Shown: in pieces, positions 1 through 4,723 of the stretch
Numbering within the stretch: position 1 is the stretch's first letter
How the letters are laid out: the number at the start of each line of letters is the position of its first letter
DNA from: Paenibacillus sp. UBA6285
GTDB taxonomy: Bacteria; Bacillota; Bacilli; Paenibacillales; Paenibacillaceae
Reading direction: 5' to 3'
Assembly: GCA_002438345.1 (NCBI GenBank)
Contig: DJUJ01000049.1
Location: 13,920 to 19,299 of the forward strand
Length of the DNA: 5,380 nt
Notes under the pieces: model-generated
What the model saw: the letters and a program-made list of their open reading frames with translations, nothing else
Told to the model about the DNA's origin: nothing
The model's database searches: none
Translations under genes and position numbers: made by a program

Positions 1-412
1 GCTTTAGAACTAGCTGCCCTTCTTCCTCAGCCGCGTAGGTATCCACTAGGAATAGCCTAACGTAACGAGCAAGCAGATGTTCAAATTCAACTGTTTCTGC
101 AAGCTCGCGATAGGGCAGCGGAATATCCGTCACCTCTCCGGTAACATCAAAATGAATATATGTAAGTACAAGCGGTCTTTGCGGATTATGTGTAGCGCTT
201 GTATGGTCATCCGGACGGAACAAGAAGCAGCTTCCCTTGCCCACTTGGAAAGGTTCTCCGTTACGTACAACCGTCCCTTCCCCGCTCCATACATAGAATA
301 AATCATAATTTTGCAGCGACTTCTCTCTTTTTTGCCATTTCCAGCTTGGTTCGCACACAATCTTCGCCAAGGCAGGTAATATAACAAAAGAGGACGGCGA
401 TGCGTGCAGCAT
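1..412 (-). CDS. AraC-family transcriptional regulator, N-terminal cupin part (truncated by window edge)
   Basis: The reading frame begins at the ATG complementary to 410-412 and stays open for 137 codons to the left edge, so the C-terminal part is outside the window. The start is supported by AGGAGGG (419-425, minus strand) six bases upstream. The visible protein looks like the sugar/ligand-sensing cupin domain of AraC-type regulators: Y36-DLFYVWSGEGTV, a G58-KGSCFLFRPDDH70 turn and Y85-IHFDV follow the usual order 'YELIYVxxGxG...G...LxxPGxxH...WIHFD'. By family knowledge, a two-helix-turn-helix DNA-binding domain should follow, but it cannot be seen here. Such proteins usually regulate carbohydrate uptake or utilisation genes; the ligand is unknown. 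The gene lies 170 bp downstream of the MocR-type gene on the same strand, separated by a structured repeat, so co-transcription is possible but uncertain. Confidence in the family is good from the motif order alone. Confidence 0.85.
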   Translation of the reverse strand, partial: MLHASPSSFVILPALAKIVCEPSWKWQKREKSLQNYDLFYVWSGEGTVVRNGEPFQVGKGSCFLFRPDDHTSATHNPQRPLVLTYIHFDVTGEVTDIPLPYRELAETVEFEHLLARYVRLFLVDTYAAEEEGQLVLK

Positions 413-418
413 AACGTT

Positions 419-425
419 CCCTCCT
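419..425 (-). promoter_or_regulatory. Ribosome binding site of the AraC-type gene
   Basis: AGGAGGG on the minus strand, six bases before the ATG. It fixes the start of the truncated AraC-type gene at 412. The last copy of the neighbouring repeat ends only four bases upstream of it. Confidence 0.85.
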
Positions 426-428
426 AAA

Positions 429-562
429 AGTTTTGTTAGCATAAGCTACTTTGAGGTACTTCGCAAAACTTACTTCGTAAGCATTCGCTTAGTTTTGTTA
501 GCATAAGCTCCATCGAAAACTCTTCGTACAAAACTTACTTCGTAAGCATTCGCTTAGTTTTG
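429..562. repeat. Tandem intergenic repeat, about 2.1 copies of a 62-65 bp unit with nested inverted repeats
   Basis: A 19-mer, AGTTTTGTTAGCATAAGCT, occurs identically at 429-447 and 491-509. A 34-bp segment occurs identically at 464-497 and 529-562. Together they define units 429-490 and 491-555 plus a partial third start at 556-562. The spacer between the two conserved parts differs in sequence and length between units. The 34-mer begins CAAAACT and ends AGTTTTG, which are reverse complements, and inside it CTTAC-TTC-GTAAG and AAGC-ATTC-GCTT can form small hairpins. There is no open reading frame of note. It fills the 170-bp gap between the MocR-type and AraC-type genes. It resembles the dispersed palindromic intergenic repeats of many Firmicutes, but copy number elsewhere in the genome cannot be seen. 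Confidence 0.9.
438..466 (-). promoter_or_regulatory. Possible sigma-A promoter of the AraC-type gene, inside the repeat
   Basis: On the minus strand TTGCGA (461-466) and TATGCT (438-443) are separated by 17 bases. Each matches four of six positions of the sigma-A consensus. The -10 lies within the repeated 19-mer (429-447), and the -35 overlaps the end of the 34-bp repeat. The matches are modest, and AT-rich repeats can give such hits by chance. Confidence 0.3.
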
Positions 563-582
563 CTTCCCATCATCATACCTTG

Positions 583-2088
583 TCATGTTGCACTTTGTAC
601 ATCTTCCCACGCTAGAAATAAGCGCTTTATTCCTTCCTCCAGCTCCACAGCATTCAGATGGGCAAAAGAAAAACAAGCGGCTGGCTCCCCCGGCGAAATT
701 TGATATAACGCTGCATCTCTGAAATCCGTGCCGCGCCTGCGCGCCGCCGTCCGGAATGCCATGAATTCTTCGCTGCTGCGCAGCCACCGCGCATATACTT
801 GCAACCCCGCATCGCCAGGCAGCAGCTCGAACAGCTCCTTAAGCTGTTCCGACAGCAGAGTGCGGAGGATACGGCCACGTTCGCCATAAATGCGGGTCAT
901 CCGACGCAGATGACGACCATAGCCGCCAGTATTCATAAACCGCGCCAACGCACGCTGTTCCAGCAGTCCCACTGGCAAGGGCTCATACAGCGCCTTGGTG
1001 GCAATAGTCGGCTTCACCAGAGATGGTGGAAGCACTGCAAATCCAAGCCGGAGGCCAGAAAACATTGTGTTTGAGAAGGAGCCAATATACACAACCCGTT
1101 CTCCGCGATCTAGCGCTTTTAAAGGTTCGATTGGACGTCCCGCCCACCGGAACTCACTATCATAGTCATCTTCAACAATTACCGCTTCATGCCGCTGCGC
1201 CCATTCCAGCAAGGATCGCCTCCGTTCCAAAGGCAGCACCACGCCCGTAGGAAATTGACGACTCGGTGTAACAAATAACAGACGCGCATCCCAATCCTCC
1301 GGGATAAGTCCGCTGCCATCCAGCTTCCCGCCTAGCATTCGTCCTCCGGTAATTTCCACCGCTCTGCGAATCCCATGAAACCCGGGATCCTCAACGACAG
1401 CTGATCCACCAGCATCAAGCAGCAGCTGTGTCAAAATAACGATGCCTTGCATCGAACCGCTAAACAATACGATATGCTCTGCATCCGCACGAATCCCGCG
1501 GGTAATCCGCAGATGCGCAGCAATAGCTTTTCGAAGTCCTTCATCTCCTTGAGGTGGACAAGTGCTTTGCAGCAATCCGCCTTCCTTCCCTCCGGCATAA
1601 GAAAGCGCACTGCGCCATTCGGAGTAAGGAAAATGCTCCATCCGCATACCGCTTCTCAGGAAACTCACTACGTTCTCTTTACTTTCCTCATATAAGGGTG
1701 TCGGGCGCGCTAGCAATCGTTTCCCCCATACTGAAAGTGGAATCGTTGACTCGGATGCAGGGCCTCCCCCAGCAGCATCTTCCACCTCACCCAAAATCGA
1801 ATTTTCACGTTTACTATCACCAGAAGCTGAAGAGAAGCTATCTTCCGATACGAATGTCCCCCGCCCAGTTACTGTTCTTACATAACCATCAGCGAGCAAC
1901 ATGTCATACACCTGCGCGACCGATCCGCGCGACAAACCATAGTGCATAGCAAGACTTCGTGTAGACGGCAACTGAGTGCCTCCCGGGAGGGTTCCCTCTA
2001 ATATTGCAGCGCGGAGCGCGTGATATAGCGCTAAATATTTGTAGCGGTGTACGGCCAGATATTGATCGTATGCCAGCGTAATGTTCAT
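583..2088 (-). CDS. MocR-family regulator (GntR winged helix fused to aminotransferase-like domain), PLP lysine replaced by Asn
   Basis: This 501-residue protein has the usual MocR size and layout. Residues ~15-81 are a GntR-type winged helix (LPSTRSLAMHYGLSRGSV helix-turn-helix, then the GYVRTVTGRGTFV wing). A linker of about 60 residues rich in Ser, Gly and Glu follows, then a fold-type I aminotransferase domain. Domain landmarks are E233-DPGFHG, P275-SRQFPTG, E306-DDYDSEF and Y334-IGSFSNTMFSGLRLGF. MocR proteins normally have a Lys in 'GTFSKTLFPxLR' that forms the Schiff base with pyridoxal phosphate; here it is Asn340 (AAC, 1069-1071). Asp307, Tyr309 and Arg347, which normally hold the cofactor ring and phosphate, are kept. 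The frame is intact, so this is not an obvious pseudogene. The start is supported by AAGGAGG six bases upstream. Divergent orientation to the flavoprotein gene at 2232 suggests that gene as target. The effector is unknown and may not be covalently bound PLP. Confidence 0.93.
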   Translation of the reverse strand: MNITLAYDQYLAVHRYKYLALYHALRAAILEGTLPGGTQLPSTRSLAMHYGLSRGSVAQVYDMLLADGYVRTVTGRGTFVSEDSFSSASGDSKRENSILGEVEDAAGGGPASESTIPLSVWGKRLLARPTPLYEESKENVVSFLRSGMRMEHFPYSEWRSALSYAGGKEGGLLQSTCPPQGDEGLRKAIAAHLRITRGIRADAEHIVLFSGSMQGIVILTQLLLDAGGSAVVEDPGFHGIRRAVEITGGRMLGGKLDGSGLIPEDWDARLLFVTPSRQFPTGVVLPLERRRSLLEWAQRHEAVIVEDDYDSEFRWAGRPIEPLKALDRGERVVYIGSFSNTMFSGLRLGFAVLPPSLVKPTIATKALYEPLPVGLLEQRALARFMNTGGYGRHLRRMTRIYGERGRILRTLLSEQLKELFELLPGDAGLQVYARWLRSSEEFMAFRTAARRRGTDFRDAALYQISPGEPAACFSFAHLNAVELEEGIKRLFLAWEDVQSAT

Positions 2089-2094
2089 TGTTCC

Positions 2095-2101
2095 CCTCCT
2101 T
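2095..2101 (-). promoter_or_regulatory. Ribosome binding site of the MocR-type gene
   Basis: AAGGAGG on the minus strand, six bases before the ATG at 2088. It is a full match to the anti-Shine-Dalgarno core and settles the start of the 501-residue protein. Confidence 0.9.
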
Positions 2102-2111
2102 GGCCAGCAAG

Positions 2112-2141
2112 TGGTCCATTAAAAACTATCTTAATTGGTCC
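2112..2141. promoter_or_regulatory. Candidate MocR operator: TGGTCC direct repeats
   Basis: TGGTCC occurs at 2112-2117 and again at 2136-2141 in the same orientation, with an 18-base gap (start-to-start 24). The flanks are also alike (A/T-rich, TTxxTGGTCC-like). MocR regulators such as GabR are known to bind direct repeats. One copy lies in the -35/-10 spacer of the MocR promoter and the other just downstream of the expected start point, which would suit autorepression. Assignment as an operator is inference. Confidence 0.4.
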
Positions 2142-2155
2142 TTTTTAATTGTCAA
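2128..2155 (-). promoter_or_regulatory. Sigma-A promoter of the MocR-type gene
   Basis: On the minus strand a perfect -35 TTGACA (2150-2155) is followed, after 16 bases, by TAAGAT (2128-2133), a four-of-six match to TATAAT. Transcription would start near 2121, giving a leader of about 30 bases with a good ribosome binding site. On the plus strand the same bases read TTGTCA (2149-2154), a possible -35 for the divergent gene, although the -10 candidate there (TAAAGA, 2172-2177) is poor. Confidence 0.55.
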
Positions 2156-2166
2156 CCACTCTACTA

Positions 2167-2178
2167 TTCTTTAAAGAA
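2167..2178. promoter_or_regulatory. 12-bp perfect palindrome in the divergent intergenic region
   Basis: TTCTTTAAAGAA is its own reverse complement. It lies upstream of the plus-strand flavoprotein gene and behind the MocR promoter. It could be a dimeric-regulator site, but AT-rich palindromes of this length also occur by chance. Confidence 0.25.
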
Positions 2179-2231
2179 CATTTACATTGGAGCAAATGCT
2201 CTACACTATTAAGAAAGAGGACGTGATCTCT

Positions 2232-2849
2232 ATGCGCAGAAAAGAATTTAAAGTAGATCAGGAGGAAGATTTGGTCTCTTTTCTAGACGGAATGAGCTTC
2301 GGTTTTCTCGGGACAAGCGATGAACAGGGGCTACCGCGGGTGACACCGCTGAATTTTGTATATACAGGTGGGTGTTTCTATTTCCACGGCAGTCATGCTG
2401 GCGGCAAAATGAAGGCGATCCGTAATCAGCAGAGGGTCTGCTTTACAGTAGCGGATGAGTATGCACTGATTCCGTCTTATTTTAGCGATCCAGAGATGGC
2501 CTGCCCAGCAACCGCGTATTTTAAAAGTGTTACAGCCTACGGCACAGCCGAGCCAGTCGAAGACATTAGCGAAAAAGCCATCGTACTCTCCTTATTTATG
2601 AAAAAACTCCAGCCCGAGGGGGGCTATGATCCCATTGATGCAGAGGACCCTAAATACCGTCCCCGTCTAAAGGGAGTCGCGGTTGTGCGTATTACCCCCG
2701 ATGAGATCACGGCGAAGTTTAAGTTTGGGCAGAATTTGAAAGAAGAAGGACGTTCTGGGGTCATTTCCGGCCTATCTGAAAGAAATCACCCACGTGATGA
2801 AGAAACCATTGAAATGATGAAAAAATACTGTCCCTACCACTCCGAATAG
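2232..2849 (+). CDS. Pyridoxamine 5'-phosphate oxidase-like (NimA-type) flavin-binding protein
   Basis: This 205-residue protein begins MRRKEF, a start typical of NimA-like members of the PNPOx split-barrel family. Further landmarks are G24-FLGTSDEQGLPRVTPLNFVY, a Y50-FHGSHAGGKMKAIR stretch where the phosphate of FMN is normally held, R68-VCF, and S99-VTAYGTAEPVED. These match the barrel strands of the family in order. The C-terminal part (ITAKFKFGQNL...SGLSER) resembles the tail of PaiB-like FMN-binding proteins, and the protein ends KKYCPYHSE. Members bind FMN or other flavins and are often reductases of unknown substrate; true vitamin B6 oxidation should not be assumed. The ATG at 2232 is chosen because AAAGAGG lies 11 bases upstream and the family N-terminus starts there. 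In-frame TTG 2187, ATG 2196 and GTG 2223 are possible but have badly spaced ribosome binding sites. The gene is divergent from the MocR-type gene and probably controlled by it. Confidence 0.88.
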   Translation: MRRKEFKVDQEEDLVSFLDGMSFGFLGTSDEQGLPRVTPLNFVYTGGCFYFHGSHAGGKMKAIRNQQRVCFTVADEYALIPSYFSDPEMACPATAYFKSVTAYGTAEPVEDISEKAIVLSLFMKKLQPEGGYDPIDAEDPKYRPRLKGVAVVRITPDEITAKFKFGQNLKEEGRSGVISGLSERNHPRDEETIEMMKKYCPYHSE

Positions 2850-2882
2850 TTGATAGGATAAACCAGTTTCTCGTACAAAATA

Positions 2883-2898
2883 ACACTAAGTATAGTGT
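2883..2898. promoter_or_regulatory. Inverted repeat between flavoprotein and aminotransferase genes
   Basis: ACACTA and TAGTGT form a perfect six-base inverted repeat around AGTA. It lies 34 bases after the flavoprotein stop codon and about 45 bases before the -35 of the next gene. No T-run follows, so it is not a convincing intrinsic terminator; a regulator site is equally possible. Confidence 0.3.
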
Positions 2899-2942
2899 GA
2901 AACTTAAACTTCCTTAAATTTTAAAAAAACGTATCTTTCCAA

Positions 2943-2971
2943 GTGACGGTTGCAAGCGGCGGTGATATAAT
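2943..2971 (+). promoter_or_regulatory. Extended -10 sigma-A promoter of the aminotransferase gene
   Basis: A perfect TATAAT (2966-2971) is preceded by the extended element TG at 2963-2964. GTGACG (2943-2948), four of six matches to TTGACA, lies 17 bases upstream. An A/T-rich stretch at about 2911-2930 sits just upstream of the -35, where an UP element would be. The start point would be near 2978, giving a leader of about 48 bases. The gene is therefore probably transcribed on its own, not by read-through from the flavoprotein gene. Confidence 0.75.
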
Positions 2972-3010
2972 GTTAGGCAATGTTAACAGTATGTATCCCC
3001 AAAGAACCCT

Positions 3011-3016
3011 GGAAGG
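3011..3016 (+). promoter_or_regulatory. Ribosome binding site deciding the aminotransferase start
   Basis: GGAAGG lies nine bases before the ATG at 3026 and immediately against the ATG at 3017. Spacing therefore favours 3026, which shortens the protein by three residues. Confidence 0.6.
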
Positions 3017-3025
3017 ATGAAACTG

Positions 3026-4327
3026 ATGAATCCACTAGCTGGACAATTAAACGAAAGTATCAAAGCAGGAAATGAACATGTATATGATATGCTCTCTACG
3101 CTAGGCAAAGAAATTTACTTCCCTAAGGAGGGCATCCTGAGTCAATCCGCTGAAGCAGGAGCTCACGCCAAGAAATACAACGCAACCATCGGTATTGCTA
3201 CTGAAGGCGGTGTGCCTATGCACCTCGGCGTCATTCAGGATAAACTCTCCGCTTACAGCCCTAAGGATCTGTATAGTTACGCTCCTCCAGCAGGTAAACC
3301 AGAGCTGCGTACTGTATGGCGTGAAAAGATGCTGCGCGAAAATCCATCGCTAGAAGGTAAAACCATCAGCAATCCTGTTGTAACCAACGCCCTGACTCAT
3401 GGGCTTAGCATTGTCGCTGACCTCTTCGCAGAGCCAGGTGACGCTATCATCTACCCAGACAAGAACTGGGAGAACTATGAATTAACCTTTGGAATCCGCC
3501 GCCATGGGGAGACTGTTAATTATCCACTTTTCACAGAAGAAATGACCTTTAACAGTGCGGGTCTTGAAGAAGCACTTCTGGCTCAAAAAGAACGCGGAAA
3601 AGCGATCGTTCTGCTGAACTTCCCTAACAATCCTACAGGATATACTCCAGGGATTAAGGAAGGCGATGAAATCGTCGCAGCTATTCTTCGTGCGGCTGAG
3701 GAAGGCATTAACGTGGTTGTCGTAAGCGATGATGCCTACTTCGGACTTTTCTTTGAAGACTCACTAAAGGAATCATTGTTCGGTAAGCTTGCTCATCTGC
3801 ACCCACGTGTGCTTCCAATCAAAATTGACGGTGCGACCAAAGAAGAATTCGTCTGGGGCTTCCGTGTTGGCTTCATCACTTATGCCTCGGAAGACAAGGA
3901 TCTTCTGGCTGCATTGGAACAAAAAACACTAGGTATCATCCGCGCTACCATTTCCAGCGGTTCGCATCCATCGCAAACCTTTGTACTGGACGCGTTGAAA
4001 TCTCCACAATTTGAAGAACAGAAGGAAGAGAAGTTCCAAATCATGAAAGGCCGTGCGAATAAAGTAAAAGCGCTGCTCGATAGTGGCAAATACGGCGATG
4101 ATGTATGGACGTATTATCCTTTTAACTCCGGCTACTTCATGTGTCTGAAGCTTCACACCGTTTCGGCTGAAGCCCTTCGACTTCACCTGATCCATAATTA
4201 CGGACTGGGCACTATTGCTCTCGGGGAAACTGATTTGCGTATTGCCTTCTCTTGTATCGAAGAAGATCAGCTCGAAGATCTGTTCGATCTTGTATACGCA
4301 GGCGTTCGGGATCTGGAAAAAGCTTAA
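3026..4327 (+). CDS. Class I/II pyridoxal-phosphate-dependent aminotransferase
   Basis: This 433-residue fold-type I aminotransferase is complete. It carries the expected cofactor residues with the spacing of the aspartate aminotransferase family: FPNNPTG with Asn202, D235-DAY238 for the ring nitrogen and hydroxyl, the Schiff-base Lys272 in GATKEEF, the phosphate-binding Arg280 in WGFRVGF, and the carboxylate-binding Arg405 in DLRIAFS. It should transfer amino groups between an amino acid and a 2-oxo acid in the cytoplasm; the substrate cannot be told from sequence. The ATG at 3026 is preferred over the in-frame ATG at 3017, because GGAAGG (3011-3016) directly abuts the latter but is nine bases from the former, and MNPLA is a natural N-terminus. 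It has its own promoter and terminator, so it appears monocistronic. Unlike the MocR-type protein upstream, its active site looks intact. Confidence 0.93.
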   Translation: MNPLAGQLNESIKAGNEHVYDMLSTLGKEIYFPKEGILSQSAEAGAHAKKYNATIGIATEGGVPMHLGVIQDKLSAYSPKDLYSYAPPAGKPELRTVWREKMLRENPSLEGKTISNPVVTNALTHGLSIVADLFAEPGDAIIYPDKNWENYELTFGIRRHGETVNYPLFTEEMTFNSAGLEEALLAQKERGKAIVLLNFPNNPTGYTPGIKEGDEIVAAILRAAEEGINVVVVSDDAYFGLFFEDSLKESLFGKLAHLHPRVLPIKIDGATKEEFVWGFRVGFITYASEDKDLLAALEQKTLGIIRATISSGSHPSQTFVLDALKSPQFEEQKEEKFQIMKGRANKVKALLDSGKYGDDVWTYYPFNSGYFMCLKLHTVSAEALRLHLIHNYGLGTIALGETDLRIAFSCIEEDQLEDLFDLVYAGVRDLEKA

Positions 4328-4348
4328 CAAGTCTTTCATATTACCTAC

Positions 4349-4381
4349 AATCAGCTCCGCTTCTGCGGGGCTGATTTTTTT
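4349..4381 (+). terminator. Intrinsic terminator of the aminotransferase gene
   Basis: AATCAGCTCCGC and GCGGGGCTGATT form a 12-bp stem (one G-T pair) with a TTCT loop, followed by a run of T to 4381. It begins 21 bases after the stop codon. It also insulates the following yjcZ-like gene. Confidence 0.93.
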
Positions 4382-4406
4382 GTAGTCCACTCCGGCATTG
4401 GCCTAT

Positions 4407-4434
4407 ACATGCTTCTCTCTCCGCACATACAATA
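4407..4434 (+). promoter_or_regulatory. Mother-cell sporulation promoter (sigma-K or sigma-E type) of the yjcZ-like gene
   Basis: CATACAATA (4426-4434) fits the sigma-K -10 pattern CATAnnnTA exactly, and its first eight bases also fit the sigma-E pattern CATACAnT. ACA at 4407-4409, preceded by T, gives the AC core of a sigma-K -35 with a 16-base spacer. CTATACA at 4403-4409 is a partial sigma-E -35. Transcription would begin near 4441, about 35 bases before the start codon. Which of the two factors is used cannot be decided here. Confidence 0.55.
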
Positions 4435-4475
4435 CGATGTACTCAAGTACAATAAACACCGAAAGGGGAATGAAC

Positions 4476-4598
4476 ATGAGCGAAGAAGTTAGAGGCGGAC
4501 ATGGTTGCTGTCATGGAGGTAGCCCTTTCACAAGTACTGGCGCCATTCTGGTTCTCTTTATCTTGTTGGTTATCATCAGCCGTTCACTCTTTGTCTAA
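4476..4598 (+). CDS. YjcZ-family sporulation protein (tiny single-pass membrane protein)
   Basis: This is a 40-residue protein. A polar, Gly/His/Cys-rich N-terminus (GGHGCCHGG, residues 7-15) is followed by one hydrophobic segment (residues ~22-35, GAILVLFILLVIIS) and a short tail. The hydrophobic core with 'VLFILLVII' after a Gly is the signature of the YjcZ-like tiny membrane proteins found in multiple copies in Bacillales and linked to sporulation; their molecular role is not known. The second ATG (4476) is chosen because AAAGGGG (4462-4468) is seven bases upstream; the ATG at 4470 is only one base from it, and a longer frame from 4398 would run through the promoter. The sigma-K/E-like promoter upstream supports expression in the mother cell during spore formation. 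The vicinal Cys-Cys between histidines is a noteworthy detail without a known function. Confidence 0.88.
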   Translation: MSEEVRGGHGCCHGGSPFTSTGAILVLFILLVIISRSLFV

Positions 4599-4615
4599 CC
4601 AGCGATGACAGTCTA

Positions 4616-4640
4616 GGGAGAGAGCCTTGAGCTCTTTCCC
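4616..4640 (+). terminator. Stem-loop after the yjcZ-like gene
   Basis: GGGAGAGAGC and GCTCTTTCCC form a 10-bp stem (one G-T pair) around a five-base loop, starting 18 bases after the stop codon. No uninterrupted T-run follows (ATTTCCCC), so it is at best a weak terminator. It may stabilise the transcript end or work with the bidirectional structure at 4651-4698. Confidence 0.45.
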
Positions 4641-4650
4641 ATTTCCCCAT

Positions 4651-4698
4651 AAAAAAAGGCTCCCTCATCCGTAGAATTCTCTACTTTTGAGACAGCCT
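4651..4698 (-). terminator. Intrinsic terminator of the ecsB-like gene
   Basis: Read on the minus strand, AGGCTGTCTC (4689-4698) pairs with GAGGGAGCCT (4657-4666), with one mismatch and one G-T pair. An inner hairpin (GTAGA/TCTAC, 4671-4684) is followed by seven T (4651-4657). It begins about 25 bases after the stop codon. On the plus strand the same stem is followed by CTTTATTTC, so it may also stop transcription from the yjcZ-like gene. Confidence 0.8.
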
Positions 4699-4701
4699 CT
4701 T

Positions 4702-4718
4702 TATTTCGCTATGAAATA
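4702..4718. repeat. Small inverted repeat next to the ecsB-like stop codon
   Basis: TATTTC and GAAATA form a six-base stem around GCTAT. It lies directly after the ecsB-like stop codon on the minus strand, before the main terminator. It has no T-run and its role is unclear. Confidence 0.3.
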
Positions 4719-4723
4719 GTTTC

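Noticed and set aside
130..387. Minus-strand 85-codon open frame
   Set aside because: It lies in another frame of the AraC-type gene, which has the family motifs and a proper ribosome binding site. This frame shows no recognisable protein and no start signal.
429..562. Repeat-spacer pattern resembling a minimal CRISPR array
   Set aside because: Only two full copies, 62-65 bp period made of two conserved blocks with a 12-19 bp variable gap, strong internal palindromes and no cas genes in the window. A palindromic intergenic repeat fits better.
1554..1949. Plus-strand 131-codon open frame antisense to the MocR-type gene
   Set aside because: Low-complexity, unrecognisable translation opposite a well-conserved coding region, without a ribosome binding site.
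2187..2231. Longer N-terminus of the flavoprotein from TTG 2187 or ATG 2196
   Set aside because: The extra residues do not resemble the family N-terminus, and neither start has a well-spaced ribosome binding site. ATG 2232 gives the MRRKEF start common in the family.
2883..2898. Intrinsic terminator for the flavoprotein gene
   Set aside because: The six-base stem is weak and no T-run follows, so it is listed only as an inverted repeat.
3929..4390. Minus-strand 153-codon open frame antisense to the aminotransferase
   Set aside because: It begins in the terminator hairpin of the aminotransferase and mirrors its codon structure; no family resemblance seen.
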